Shown: positions 7,016 through 16,011, counted from the stretch's first letter. The stretch is DNA of 64,000 nucleotides from Actinomycetota bacterium (GCA_020636995.1 JACJWU010000004.1:248001-312000), one strand, 5' to 3'. Translations and numbers: made by a program. Notes: generated by a model not told the origin, from the sequence alone.

Positions 7016-8350
7016 CTACGCGTTGGTCAGGCGCACCGGTGCCAGGCCGACCTTGACCTTGCCCTTGCGGATCCGCTGGCAGGAGTCCGTCATGTCACAG
7101 ACCTTGCTGACCTTGAAGGACTTCGGGACGGTGTACGTCACCTTCTTGTTCCCCGGCCGGTAGACCCAGTAGTTGCGGGTGGCACCCTTGCGGGTCAGGC
7201 ACACAGTCACGGACTTGGTGACCGTGCAGCCCTTGTTGTTCTGGCCGGCGAGGTTCGCCAGCAGGCTGCGGTAGGTCACGCCCGGCTCGAGCACGGTGCC
7301 CGAGGGCGATGTCGTCCAGATCCCGAGGCCGTAGTCGTCCCATCCGTACCAGTCGACCTGGATGACGCCGTTGTGCAACGACTCCAGGTAAGTCTGAGCC
7401 AAGTACGCCGAACCCTTGCTCTGCGAGTACTTCTTCTTCGGCCAGCCGTTGTTGCGCTGGTTGCCGTAGTTCATCTCGGTGTCCAGGATCGGCAGTTTCT
7501 TGTAGCCGGTCGCCGCGATGACCTGCTTGGCGTAGTCCAGGCCCTTGGCGCGGTCGGCCAGATCACCGTTGCCCGGACCCTTCTTCAGCCAGGGATACAG
7601 GTGCACGCCGATCCCGTCGGGCTTGCCGCCCCGGGACTTCAGCGCTTTCAGGTAGCGCTTGAGCCAGCCGTCCTTGACGAAGCCCTTGGTCTGCACGATC
7701 GTGCTCGACGCCGTGATCACCTTCGCGCTGGGATCGACCTCGCGGATGACTTGCTGGGCAGCGACCGTGAGTTTGGCCATCTCGACGGCGCTGTCTCCGG
7801 AACTGCTGAACATCGCGGTGAGGTTGGCTTCGTTCCACATCTGGTACTGCGTGATCTGACCCTTGTACCGGGTGGCCACCTCCCGCACCCAGGTCTTCCA
7901 GTACTCGATGTTGCTCGGCGCGGAACTGCTTCCCCCGGGGAAGTACTCACAGTTCGTGTAGTTACCCGGCGTGCACGGCGGTTTGAGGTTGGATGCCGCC
8001 CAGGCGGGTGTGTAGCCCAACACGTACATGACGTCCTGTGCACCGGTGGCCCGGGCGTTCGCCACCACCTGGTCCAGCACGTCCCACTCGTACACACCCT
8101 CGGCGGTGTTCACCTGGTCCCACCGCACGCCGTTGTCCCAGATCCGGATCCCGCCGAACCGGTCCTCCGGGGTGGGCGGGGTGGTGCTCAGGCTGTGGTC
8201 GTGCATGCCGAACAGTGCGGCGGGCACCTTCTTCGACGTCGCCTTCTGTTTGCCGGGCTTCGGCAACTCCGGCGGCGCAGCCGCCGCGGTCCCGGTGGCC
8301 AGCATCATCGCCGCCCCGGCAACTGCCAGGGACTTCATCACAAACCGCAT
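7016..8350 (-). CDS. Secreted glycoside hydrolase, clan GH-A like
   Basis: 444 residues. A signal peptide (MRFVMKSLAVAGAAMML, cleavage after an Ala-rich stretch near 25) leads into a TIM-barrel resembling GH39/GH5-type enzymes: W-N-E-A-N around residue 180 gives the candidate acid/base Glu, and D-T-E-M-N-Y near 275 the nucleophile Glu. A C-terminal beta domain of about 70 residues has paired cysteines. Substrate unknown; cell-surface or environmental polysaccharide is likely. ATG 8350 is chosen over 8371 because it directly precedes the signal peptide. Its ribosome site sits in a small hairpin. Confidence 0.82.
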   Translation of the reverse strand: MRFVMKSLAVAGAAMMLATGTAAAAPPELPKPGKQKATSKKVPAALFGMHDHSLSTTPPTPEDRFGGIRIWDNGVRWDQVNTAEGVYEWDVLDQVVANARATGAQDVMYVLGYTPAWAASNLKPPCTPGNYTNCEYFPGGSSSAPSNIEYWKTWVREVATRYKGQITQYQMWNEANLTAMFSSSGDSAVEMAKLTVAAQQVIREVDPSAKVITASSTIVQTKGFVKDGWLKRYLKALKSRGGKPDGIGVHLYPWLKKGPGNGDLADRAKGLDYAKQVIAATGYKKLPILDTEMNYGNQRNNGWPKKKYSQSKGSAYLAQTYLESLHNGVIQVDWYGWDDYGLGIWTTSPSGTVLEPGVTYRSLLANLAGQNNKGCTVTKSVTVCLTRKGATRNYWVYRPGNKKVTYTVPKSFKVSKVCDMTDSCQRIRKGKVKVGLAPVRLTNA

Positions 8351-8351
8351 T

Positions 8352-8368
8352 CCAAACCCTTCGTTTGG
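8352..8368 (-). promoter_or_regulatory. Hairpin presenting the ribosome-binding site
   Basis: CCAAAC and GTTTGG pair around a 5-nt loop GAAGG immediately upstream of the glycoside hydrolase ATG. The only Shine-Dalgarno-like sequence of the gene (GAAGGG) is in this loop. It could be a translational control point or a DNA operator; the sequence cannot distinguish the two. Confidence 0.45.
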
Positions 8369-8580
8369 CACATCGTCACATGCCTCGGGATATGACGTCG
8401 GCAGCCGACCGTCGGATCCTCAGTTTCCATCCGATGTGCGGACGTGTCCGCAGGGGGCAGGCCGATCGCAACGCGATTGTGACGTTGTCGCAACCTGCCA
8501 TCCCGGGAGAACGTCACCCCGGGAGTACCCACTACCCGCAGACCACAAACGTCCCGCGGCGTGGACGACAGCCGTGCGGC

Positions 8581-9540
8581 TCAGCCCTCCGGCGGCTCGA
8601 AGGTCTTGGTGCGCTGCATGCCCGCGGCGCGACCCTTTGCGGAGATCACCAGGGCCATCTTTCGCGACGCCTCGTCGATCATCTCGTCGCCGAGCATGAC
8701 CGCACCCTTGGCGCCACCCTCGGCGGAGGTGTAGTACTCGTAGGCGTCCAGGATCAACTCGGCGTGGTCGTAGTCCTCCTGCCGGGGGCTGAACACCTCG
8801 TTGGCCGCCTCGACCTGACCCGGGTGCAGCACCCACTTGCCGTCGAAGCCGAGCGCCGCGCTGCGACCGGCCACGCGCTTGTACCCCTCGATGTCCTTGA
8901 TCTGCAGGTACGGGCCGTCGATGGCCTGCTTGTCGTGGGCACGCGCAGCCATCAGGATGCTCATCAGGATGTGGTGGTAGGCATCGCCCACGTCGTAGCC
9001 GGGAGGCTGCTCGCCGACGACCAGCGACTTCATGTTGATGCTGGCCATGAAGTCCGCCGGGCCGAAGATGATGGTCTCGACGCGGGGGCTGGCGGTGGCG
9101 ATCTTGTCCACATTGATCAGGCCCAGCGCGTTCTCAATCTGCGCCTCGATGCCGATGCGGCCGACCTCGAAGCCGTTGGCCTTCTCGATCTGGGTGAGCA
9201 GCAGGTCCAGCGCGACGATCTGCTCGGGCGTCTGCACCTTCGGCAGCATGATGCAGTCGAGGTTCTGGCCGGCACCCTCGACGACCTCGATCACGTCCGC
9301 GTAGGTCCAGTGCGTGGTCCAGTCGTTGACCCGGACCACACGCACCTTGTCGCCGTAACCACCCTCGTTGAGCGCCGCGACGATGTTCTTGCGGGCATCG
9401 GGCTTGGCGATCGGTGCGACAGCGTCTTCGATGTCCATGAACACCTGGTCGGCCGGCAGGCCCTTGGCCTTCTCCAGCATCTTCGGGCTGCTGCCCGGGA
9501 CGGCCAGGTTGGAACGGCGGCTACGCAGGGTTTCAGTCAT
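8581..9540 (-). CDS. HpcH/HpaI aldolase, CitE/malyl-CoA lyase type
   Basis: 319 residues; a Mg-dependent C-C lyase acting on (methyl)malyl-CoA or a related beta-hydroxyacyl-CoA. Visible are the N-terminal RSNLAVPGSS, the acidic MDIEDAVAP that helps bind metal, the conserved IEAQIENALG with metal-binding Glu, FGPADFMASI, and a C-terminal WVLHPGQ. Length and the late GxxLHP motif favour L-malyl/beta-methylmalyl-CoA lyase over true citrate lyase beta. No citrate lyase alpha or gamma genes adjoin. TATCGT at 6 nt spacing suggests a leaderless mRNA. Confidence 0.88.
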   Translation of the reverse strand: MTETLRSRRSNLAVPGSSPKMLEKAKGLPADQVFMDIEDAVAPIAKPDARKNIVAALNEGGYGDKVRVVRVNDWTTHWTYADVIEVVEGAGQNLDCIMLPKVQTPEQIVALDLLLTQIEKANGFEVGRIGIEAQIENALGLINVDKIATASPRVETIIFGPADFMASINMKSLVVGEQPPGYDVGDAYHHILMSILMAARAHDKQAIDGPYLQIKDIEGYKRVAGRSAALGFDGKWVLHPGQVEAANEVFSPRQEDYDHAELILDAYEYYTSAEGGAKGAVMLGDEMIDEASRKMALVISAKGRAAGMQRTKTFEPPEG

Positions 9541-9576
9541 ACTTCGACGATAGCCACCGGTCCTGGCCAGTCCGTT

Positions 9577-10404
9577 TCACACCCCCGATTCCGGCATCCG
9601 GGGAGAGGTCCCCCGCACCACGATCACCAATCCGATCAGCATCACGACCAGACCGAGGACCAGGGACAGCCCCACAGATTGCCCCAGGAAGATCGCCGCG
9701 AGGATCGTGGCGCCGGGGGCCTCGAACAGGATGGCGGTGCTCACCACCGTGGCAGAGGTGCGATGCACGACGGCGTTCATCGCCGAGTGCCCGCCGATCT
9801 GCGCGACCAAAGTGATCGCAAGGATCAGGAGCCAATCCCGCCAGACGTATCCGCCCAGCGCCACCGACCCCAGCGCCGAGACGACCAGCAGCGCCAATCC
9901 GGCCACCCCGTAGACCACCGTGGTGTACGAGGCGAGGTCGGTGGCTTTCCGCAGTCGCTCTCCGAATGCGACGTAGACCGCGGCCAGCAGCGCTCCGAGC
10001 AGTGCCAGGCCCATCCCGATCCAGGACGATCCGCTGACCGAGCCGCCGAATCCGGTGAGCACCAGGACACCCACCACGCTGACCGCGATCCCCCACCAGA
10101 CCGCCTTGGCCGGACGCACCCCCGTGAAACGCGCGAGCAGCGCCGACCACACCGGCTGCGTGGAGATCATCGCCGTCGACAGCGCGACGCTGGTCAGCCG
10201 CAGACTCGGGATCCACGCGCCGAAGTGGGCCGCCAGGGCGAGCCCGGGTCCCATCGCCGCCGGGATCCCGGCGGGCACCCGGACCCGTCGGGACGTCAGC
10301 AGCATCCATCCGATGGTCAAACCGCTTGCCAGCAGACAGCGATACGTGGCGATGGCCAGCGACGGAGCGCCACACGCCGCGATCAGCGGCGCCGAGGCAC
10401 TCAC
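9577..10404 (-). CDS. EamA/DMT family transporter
   Basis: 275 residues from GTG 10404, with nine or ten hydrophobic helices in the two EamA repeats; drug/metabolite exporter family, substrate unknown. The GTG start falls inside what should be helix 1. An in-frame CTG at 10461 overlaps the stop of the upstream lipoprotein gene as CTGA and would add 19 residues ending in FLLVVAVLCV, restoring a full first helix; no ATG, GTG or TTG exists between. The gene is cotranscribed with the lipoprotein gene. Confidence 0.85.
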   Translation of the reverse strand: MSASAPLIAACGAPSLAIATYRCLLASGLTIGWMLLTSRRVRVPAGIPAAMGPGLALAAHFGAWIPSLRLTSVALSTAMISTQPVWSALLARFTGVRPAKAVWWGIAVSVVGVLVLTGFGGSVSGSSWIGMGLALLGALLAAVYVAFGERLRKATDLASYTTVVYGVAGLALLVVSALGSVALGGYVWRDWLLILAITLVAQIGGHSAMNAVVHRTSATVVSTAILFEAPGATILAAIFLGQSVGLSLVLGLVVMLIGLVIVVRGTSPRMPESGV

Positions 10405-10457
10405 GCACAGGACGGCGACGACCAGCAGGAACCCGTCGCGGCCGGAGACCGACCCGC

Positions 10458-11204
10458 TCAGGCCAAGTCCGCCAGACTGATGGTCTGCTTCTTCGGCGGC
10501 GCTTTGATGACCACCTTCTTGTTCCAGTCGGTGAAGGCCACTTCACTGACCTCGGGTTGATCCGGGGAACTGTTGAGTTGCAGCGGGTAGGGCTTGCCGG
10601 TGGTGGCCACCCACAGCGTCCCGATCGATGCCGTGAGCGGAACCGCAGGCTGCCCCTGAGCCACGCCGACCTCGCCGACCTGGGCCGTCTCGTCCAGGCG
10701 CAGGAACTGCCTGAGCAAGGGCTTCATCGTGCTGGTCTGTTTGAAGGACTCGAGCTTCGGATTGCTCAACTCCCCGGCCACCCACTTGTCACCGATCTTC
10801 TTGGCCTTCTTCTTGTTGAATGCCTCGGTCCAGTACGCCTCGTCGGCCTTGATGTAGATGACCCCGTCCACCACCCGGGTCTTCAACGTGGTGTCACCTG
10901 CAGTGCGCGTTCCGTCGCTGGCGTCCTTGGTCACGACCAGATCCAGCGAGGCACTCGGGCTCTCGCCGACGATGCGGACACTGCGAGCGCTCATCGCGGC
11001 CTTCGTGGCCTGGGCGAGGATGCGTTTGGGTCCGAGTTCCTGCACACCGTTGGGCTTCCCGGCGGGTGTGCCCGACTCCGCCGGCGACGCGGACTCGGTG
11101 ACGGATGCCTCCGGCGAGGCCGACCCCCCGTTGGAGTCCGACGAAGAACAGCCGCCCACGGCTGCCAGAACCAGCACACCTGCTACTGCTGTTGCCACGC
11201 GCAT
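10458..11204 (-). CDS. LppX/LprG-like lipoprotein
   Basis: 248 residues. Signal peptide with lipobox AAVGGC (Cys near 19), a Ser/Pro/Glu-rich linker, then a beta-rich domain typical of LppX_LprAFG lipoproteins, which bind hydrophobic cargo at the outer face of the membrane in mycobacteria. ATG 11204 is used: GGAGG lies upstream and the signal peptide begins there, while the longer frame to 11282 has no signal sequence. It is divergent from the MgtE-N gene and followed by the EamA transporter. Confidence 0.85.
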   Translation of the reverse strand: MRVATAVAGVLVLAAVGGCSSSDSNGGSASPEASVTESASPAESGTPAGKPNGVQELGPKRILAQATKAAMSARSVRIVGESPSASLDLVVTKDASDGTRTAGDTTLKTRVVDGVIYIKADEAYWTEAFNKKKAKKIGDKWVAGELSNPKLESFKQTSTMKPLLRQFLRLDETAQVGEVGVAQGQPAVPLTASIGTLWVATTGKPYPLQLNSSPDQPEVSEVAFTDWNKKVVIKAPPKKQTISLADLA

Positions 11205-11308
11205 GGCGCCGACCGCCTCCGGGATGGGTGTCAATACGGCTGACACGCTACCGCTCGCGGACGGGGAATGCCCGGGACCCACGGCTTCGGCCGCGATAGC
11301 CTGCGGAC

Positions 11309-12550
11309 GTGACCGTGACGCGCGCCTTCATCGCACGACTGCGAGGATCCGCCGTCTTCGACCCCAACGGCGAGCAGCTGGGCAAGGTCCGTGACATCGT
11401 GGTCATCCTGCGCCACGGGACGCAGTCCCCGCGGGTGGTCGGCCTGGTCGTCGAGGTGGGAGCCCGACGGCGCATCTTCATACCCATCACCCGGGTGACC
11501 AAGATCGATGTCGGGCAGATCGTGACCACCGGCGTCCTGGACCTGCGCCGCTTCAAACTCCGTCCGGCCGAGACGTTGGCAGTCGCGGAGCTTTTCGACC
11601 GGACCGTGCAGATCCGCGCGACCGGGGACAGTGTCAAGATCCTCGACCTCGCGATGCAGCAGAACAGCAGCCGGGACTGGGAGATCACCCAGGCTTACGT
11701 ACGGTCCGGGCGCGGGATCGGCCGTCGTGGGCAGACCCGGGTGGTGCCGTGGAGTGACCTGGGTGGATTGGGCGTCGAAGAGGCCGACCAGGCCACCGAG
11801 TCGATGCTGGCCTCCCTGGAGGACATGCGACCCGCCGACGTCGCCAGCATCCTGCACGACCTGCCGGAGAAGCGCCGCCTGGAGATCGCCCGCGCCCTCG
11901 ACGACGAGCGACTGGCCGATGTGCTGGAGGAGTTGCCGGAGCACGACGCCGTGCAGATCGTCAGCGCACTGGAAGCCGAGCGGGCCGCCGACGTACTGGA
12001 GGAGATGGACCCCGACGACGCCGTCGACCTGCTGAGCGACCTGACGCCCGAGCAGGCCGGGGAACTGCTGTCCCTGGTCGAACCGGAGGATGCCGAGGAC
12101 CTTCGCCGATTGCTCATGTACGACGAGTGGTCCGCCGGCGGCATGATGAGCCCCGACCCGGTGATCGTCGGAGCCGATGCCACCGTTGCGGAGGCCCTCG
12201 CGCAGATCCGCAATCCGGACCTGTCGCCCGCCCTGGCATCCCAGGTGTACGTCGTCCGGGCCCCCATGCAGACCCCGACCGGCAAGTTCCTCGGTGTCGT
12301 GCACTGGCAGCGACTGCTGCGCGAACCCCCCAGCGATCTGGTGTCCCGGGTCATCGACAAGGACCTCGCACCGCTCCCGCCCGAGACGGCGCTGGCCGCC
12401 GTCACCCGCTATTTCGCGGCCTACAACCTGGTGGCCGTGCCGATCGTCGACGCCGAGAACCACCTACTGGGAGCGGTGACCGTCGACGACCTGCTCGACC
12501 ACTTGTTGGGTGACAACTGGCGCGAGGCCACGGGGTCCGACGATGACTGA
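11309..12550 (+). CDS. PRC-barrel / MgtE-N / CBS protein without channel
   Basis: 413 residues. An N-terminal PRC-barrel-like region (about 10-90 and a second around 130-165), an MgtE intracellular N domain (about 170-275, rich in LEELPEHDAV repeats) and a CBS pair (about 280-410). No membrane helices follow, so it lacks the Mg2+ channel of MgtE and is probably a soluble Mg or nucleotide sensor. It resembles what I recall as Rv1232c. GTG 11309 is preceded by TAGCCT at 6 nt. Translationally coupled with the DUF1003 gene. Confidence 0.88.
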   Translation: MTVTRAFIARLRGSAVFDPNGEQLGKVRDIVVILRHGTQSPRVVGLVVEVGARRRIFIPITRVTKIDVGQIVTTGVLDLRRFKLRPAETLAVAELFDRTVQIRATGDSVKILDLAMQQNSSRDWEITQAYVRSGRGIGRRGQTRVVPWSDLGGLGVEEADQATESMLASLEDMRPADVASILHDLPEKRRLEIARALDDERLADVLEELPEHDAVQIVSALEAERAADVLEEMDPDDAVDLLSDLTPEQAGELLSLVEPEDAEDLRRLLMYDEWSAGGMMSPDPVIVGADATVAEALAQIRNPDLSPALASQVYVVRAPMQTPTGKFLGVVHWQRLLREPPSDLVSRVIDKDLAPLPPETALAAVTRYFAAYNLVAVPIVDAENHLLGAVTVDDLLDHLLGDNWREATGSDDD

Positions 12551-13010
12551 CCCGAGCAGCCTGGAACAGCCGGCCCGCGGTCGGCCGTCGATCCGTCCCT
12601 CGTACAACCCGGAGACGTTCGGCAAGGTCTCCGAAGGAGTGGCGCGCTTCCTCGGCTCCTGGCGCTTCATCGCGTGGATGAGCATCCTGATCCTGGCGTG
12701 GGTGCTCTACAACATCGTCGGCACCGATCCCGCCGACCCCTACCCCTTCATCTTCTTGACCCTTCTGCTGAGCCTGCAGGCGTCGTATGCGGCGCCCCTG
12801 ATCCTGCTTGCCCAGAACCGGCAGGACGACCGCGACCGGGTCCAGATCAAGGAGGACCGGGAACGCACCGAACGGCTCATCGCGGACACCGAGTACCTCG
12901 CCCGCGAGATCGCTTCCCTGCGGATCGGGCTCGGCGAGGTCGTCACCCGCGACTACCTGCGGCGGGAGTTGCGGGCCCTGCTGGAAGACCTGGAAGCCGA
13001 CGACCACTGA
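12543..13010 (+). CDS. DUF1003 membrane protein
   Basis: 155 residues: basic N-terminus, two close membrane helices (about 40-57 and 66-90) with DPADPYPF between them, and a C-terminal cytoplasmic coiled coil (DRVQIKEDRERTERLI). Function of the family unknown. ATG 12543 overlaps the MgtE-N stop by 8 bp. A channel-less MgtE-N protein fused by coupling to a two-helix membrane protein suggests they form one membrane complex; the same pair adjoins in mycobacteria (Rv1232c/Rv1233c, from memory). Confidence 0.88.
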   Translation: MTDPSSLEQPARGRPSIRPSYNPETFGKVSEGVARFLGSWRFIAWMSILILAWVLYNIVGTDPADPYPFIFLTLLLSLQASYAAPLILLAQNRQDDRDRVQIKEDRERTERLIADTEYLAREIASLRIGLGEVVTRDYLRRELRALLEDLEADDH

Positions 13011-13052
13011 TCGTCGGCCAGCGCCTCCAGCGGCGGCACGTACCATTGACGC

Positions 13053-14183
13053 ATGCCCACTGTTGAGGCCATCACTGCTGCCCTGGCCACCGTTGAGGAC
13101 CCGGAGATCCACAAGCCGATCACCGACCTCGGCATGGTCAAGTCCATCACCGTCGACCCCGACGGCACCGCACACGTCGAGGTTTTCCTCACCATCGCCG
13201 CCTGCCCGATGCAGAACACGATCGCCGATCGGGTGCAGGCCGCAGTGACCGCGGTCCCCGGCGTGACCGCCGTGGACCTGGCGTTCGACGTCATGAGCGA
13301 GGAGCAGCGCAAGGGCCTGCGGGAGATGTTGCAGGGCCCCCAGAAGGAGAACCCCTTCGACCGGCCCGGATCGCTGACCAAGATCATCGCCGTGGCATCG
13401 GGCAAGGGTGGGGTGGGCAAGAGTTCGGTCACGGCGAACTTGGCGGTGCAACTCGCGGCCTCGGGTCTGCGGGTCGGCCTGATCGACGCCGACATCTACG
13501 GACACTCCATCCCACGCATGCTCGGTGTCACCCACCCACCCACGGTGGTCGAGGGCATGCTGATGCCGCCTGCGGCCTACGGCGTGTCGACCATCTCGGT
13601 TCTTCCCTTCAAGTCCGGGGGAAGCAGCCAAGCGGTGGCATTCCGCGGCCCCATGCTGCACCGTGCACTGAACCAGTTCCTCACCGACGTGTTCTGGGGA
13701 GACCTCGACTGGCTGCTTCTCGACCTGCCGCCCGGAACCGGTGATGTCGCGATCTCCGTCGCCCAACTACTCCCCCGCGCAGAGATCCTGGTCGTCACCA
13801 CCCCACAGGTGGCAGCCGCGGAGGTCGCGGTGCGCGCGGGGATGCTCAGCGAGTACACCAACCAGCGGGTCATGGGTGTGGTGGAGAACATGAGCGCCTT
13901 CCCATGCCCGCACTGCGGTGAGCCCATGGATCTGTTCGGCGCGGGGGGCGGGGAGATCGTGGCCAAACAGCTCAGCGCCGCGCTGAAATCGGACGTGCCG
14001 CTGTTGGGCAAGATCCCGTTCGACGTGCGCCTGCGGGAGGGTGGCGATCACGGCCGCCCGTTGGTGGTCGACGATCCGCAGGCACCTGCCTCCCGGGCCA
14101 TCTCAGCCATCGCCGAGATCCTCACCGCCAAGCCACGAGGGCTTGCGGGGTTGAACCTTGGCATCTCCCCCGTCGGCCGTTAG
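13053..14183 (+). CDS. Mrp/ApbC family Fe-S carrier ATPase
   Basis: 376 residues. N-terminal DUF59/MIP18-like domain (1-85) and a MinD-type P-loop domain with deviant Walker A GKGGVGKSS near 117, DADIYGHSIPRMLG, and a CPHCGE motif near 290 that could hold a bridging Fe-S cluster with the dimer partner. Loads Fe-S clusters onto client proteins. TACCAT (13041-13046) lies 6 nt before the ATG, so the mRNA is likely leaderless. The stop overlaps the convergent tatB stop by 4 bp. Confidence 0.93.
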   Translation: MPTVEAITAALATVEDPEIHKPITDLGMVKSITVDPDGTAHVEVFLTIAACPMQNTIADRVQAAVTAVPGVTAVDLAFDVMSEEQRKGLREMLQGPQKENPFDRPGSLTKIIAVASGKGGVGKSSVTANLAVQLAASGLRVGLIDADIYGHSIPRMLGVTHPPTVVEGMLMPPAAYGVSTISVLPFKSGGSSQAVAFRGPMLHRALNQFLTDVFWGDLDWLLLDLPPGTGDVAISVAQLLPRAEILVVTTPQVAAAEVAVRAGMLSEYTNQRVMGVVENMSAFPCPHCGEPMDLFGAGGGEIVAKQLSAALKSDVPLLGKIPFDVRLREGGDHGRPLVVDDPQAPASRAISAIAEILTAKPRGLAGLNLGISPVGR

Positions 14184-14494
14184 GTCGCGTTCGGGTCGAT
14201 CGGAGAGGCGGGCTTAGGGGCCTGCTTCGGTGTGGCCTGACCAGGATCGACCGGCTCCGCGAGTGACGACAGCATCCGCTTGGGATGCAGGTCGGCAAGC
14301 GACTTGAGGTCCTGCCCCACGGAGTCGAGTTCCGCGCTCTCCGAGATCTGCGATCTGGCCTGCGCCAGGGTCTCGCGGGTGCGCGACACGAACCGCCCCG
14401 CGCTCGCCGCGGCACCCGGCAACCGATCGGGACCGAACACGAGCAGGGCGAGCAGCCCGAGGACGACCAACTCGCCCAAGCCGATGTCGAACAC
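14180..14494 (-). CDS. tatB: Sec-independent translocase TatB
   Basis: 104 residues. Short N-terminal helix IGLGELVVLGLLALLVFG, hinge GPDRLPG, amphipathic helix, then a disordered Pro/Ala tail: the TatA/B pattern. Linkage to mrp and htrA, as in M. tuberculosis, favours TatB over TatA. GTG 14494 has TACCCT at 6 nt spacing. Downstream of htrA's own promoter region it lies on the same strand, 14 bp after the htrA stop, but with its own -10 the two may be separate or overlapping transcripts: tatB precedes nothing, and htrA ends just before it begins in map order. Confidence 0.88.
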   Translation of the reverse strand: MFDIGLGELVVLGLLALLVFGPDRLPGAAASAGRFVSRTRETLAQARSQISESAELDSVGQDLKSLADLHPKRMLSSLAEPVDPGQATPKQAPKPASPIDPNAT

Positions 14495-14508
14495 TCAACC
14501 AGGGTACG

Positions 14509-16011
14509 TCAGCGCTTGCCCAGCGTGACGGTGATCTCCTGGCCGCTTTCCAGAGTCAGCGTGATCTTGTCGCCGGGGGCGAACTTGCGGATGTCGGTGA
14601 TCAGGCTTACCGCATCGTCCACGCGCTCCCCGTTCACGGCGACGATGACGTCGTCCGCCTTGAGACCGGCACCGGCGGCGGGGCCGCCCGCGGTCACAGC
14701 TTGCACGCGCGCGCCCTGACCCGAATAACCGAAATCGATCTCCGCGCCGATGATCGGCGTGGCCGAGGTCCCGGTCTGGATGATCTCCTGCGAGATGCGA
14801 TTGGCGGTGTTGATCGGGATCGCGAACCCGAGGCCGATACTGCCGGCCTGGCCGTCGGCCCCGGTGTTCAACGACGCGATCGCCGAGTTGACGCCGATCA
14901 CCTGCCCCTCGGCGTTCACCAACGGACCCCCGGAGTTCCCGGGGTTGATCGGGGCGTCGGTCTGGATGGCGTTGATGAAGGACGTCTCACCACTGCCCGA
15001 TCCGCCGGCGGTGACCGGCCGGTCCAGAGAACTCACGATCCCGCTGGTCACGGTGCCCTCGAGACCCAGCGGCGAGCCGATGGCGATCACCTGGTCCCCG
15101 ACCTTCACGCTGGCCGAATCGCCCACTGCGAGCGGTGTGAGGCCGGTCTTGTCGATCTTCACCACCGCGAGGTCGTAGTCGGCGTTTCGCCCGATCAGCT
15201 CACCGGTGGCCCGGGTGCCGTCCTGCAGGACGACGTCGATGGACCCACTGTCCGCGGCAGCCTCGATGACGTGGTTGTTCGTCAGGATGTAGCCGTCCTG
15301 GGACACGATGAACCCGGAACCCGACCCGGCCTGACCCGACCCGCTGACCTCCAACGACACCACGCTGGGGAGGACCTTCTCAGCGATCGTGGCGATGGAC
15401 CCGTCGGCGCGTGGCGACAGGGCCTCCGGATTGCTCGGAGAGTTCGCCGTGACGGAGGTGGTCGTGCCGGAGTCCTGTGCCAGCTGGTATCCCAGGGCCC
15501 CGCCCCCCACGCCCGCCAGCAAACCCGTGAGCGCTGCGATCGCGATGAACTTGCCCACCCCGCCGGACTTGGGAGCCGGTTGGGCGGTGGTCGGGGTCAC
15601 CCCGGGCGGCGGCGGGAGGTACCCGTCGGCGCCTGGCGTGGGCCACTGCCCCGTCGCGTGCGCCTGCTCGGAGGACTGGCCGTAGTCGTAGCCCTGGGGG
15701 TACGCGGCGGTCTGCTGCGCCTGTGCGTAGTAGCCGCCCTGCTGCGGGTAGGCGTCACCCTGCTGCGGGTAGGCGTCACCCTGCTGCGGGTAGGCGTCAC
15801 CCTGCTGCGGGTAGGCGTCACCCTGCTGCGGGTAGGGGTAGGCGGCCGTCTGCTGCGCGTCCGGGTCCAGCACCTGGGTGCTCTGGTCCGGCGCCGGCCA
15901 CGCGGTGGGATCGGGAGTCGGCGAGGCGTCGGCGGATTCGGACGCGGGAGTAGGCTCCACAGCCTCCTGCGGGGCACCCGGGTCGCCCGGCGGCACACCA
16001 TCATGCGACAT
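14509..16011 (-). CDS. HtrA/DegP-like membrane serine protease with PDZ
   Basis: 500 residues. A cytoplasmic disordered region of about 165 residues with QGDAYPQ heptads, one membrane helix (FIAIAALTGLLAGVGGGALG), an extracytoplasmic trypsin-like domain with His in NNHVIEA, Asp in DYDLAVVKI and Ser in GNSGGP, and a C-terminal PDZ (about 405-500). Degrades misfolded cell-envelope proteins. ATG 16011 is chosen for GAGGAG 6-11 nt upstream. In mycobacteria the sigE and anti-sigma genes sit between the O-methyltransferase and htrA; here they are absent. Confidence 0.93.
   Translation of the reverse strand: MSHDGVPPGDPGAPQEAVEPTPASESADASPTPDPTAWPAPDQSTQVLDPDAQQTAAYPYPQQGDAYPQQGDAYPQQGDAYPQQGDAYPQQGGYYAQAQQTAAYPQGYDYGQSSEQAHATGQWPTPGADGYLPPPPGVTPTTAQPAPKSGGVGKFIAIAALTGLLAGVGGGALGYQLAQDSGTTTSVTANSPSNPEALSPRADGSIATIAEKVLPSVVSLEVSGSGQAGSGSGFIVSQDGYILTNNHVIEAAADSGSIDVVLQDGTRATGELIGRNADYDLAVVKIDKTGLTPLAVGDSASVKVGDQVIAIGSPLGLEGTVTSGIVSSLDRPVTAGGSGSGETSFINAIQTDAPINPGNSGGPLVNAEGQVIGVNSAIASLNTGADGQAGSIGLGFAIPINTANRISQEIIQTGTSATPIIGAEIDFGYSGQGARVQAVTAGGPAAGAGLKADDVIVAVNGERVDDAVSLITDIRKFAPGDKITLTLESGQEITVTLGKR
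15739..15835 (-). repeat. 21-bp tandem repeat inside htrA
   Basis: Four exact 21-bp copies (15739-15822) plus a partial fifth encode repeated QGDAYPQ heptads in the cytoplasmic tail of HtrA. Exact identity at DNA level implies recent expansion and possible strain-to-strain length change without frameshift. Confidence 0.9.

Noticed and set aside
8470..8500. CRP site before the glycoside hydrolase
   Set aside because: TGTGAC and GTCGCA half-sites are separated by 3 nt with a mismatch, not GTGA-N6-TCAC; it resembles an isolated family 3 arm instead.
8038..10560. 840-codon open frame on the plus strand across the hydrolase, CitE-like, EamA and lipoprotein genes
   Set aside because: Antisense to well-supported minus-strand genes, composition rich in Arg, Pro, His and Gln, no domain; it is the usual long mirror frame of high-GC genes.
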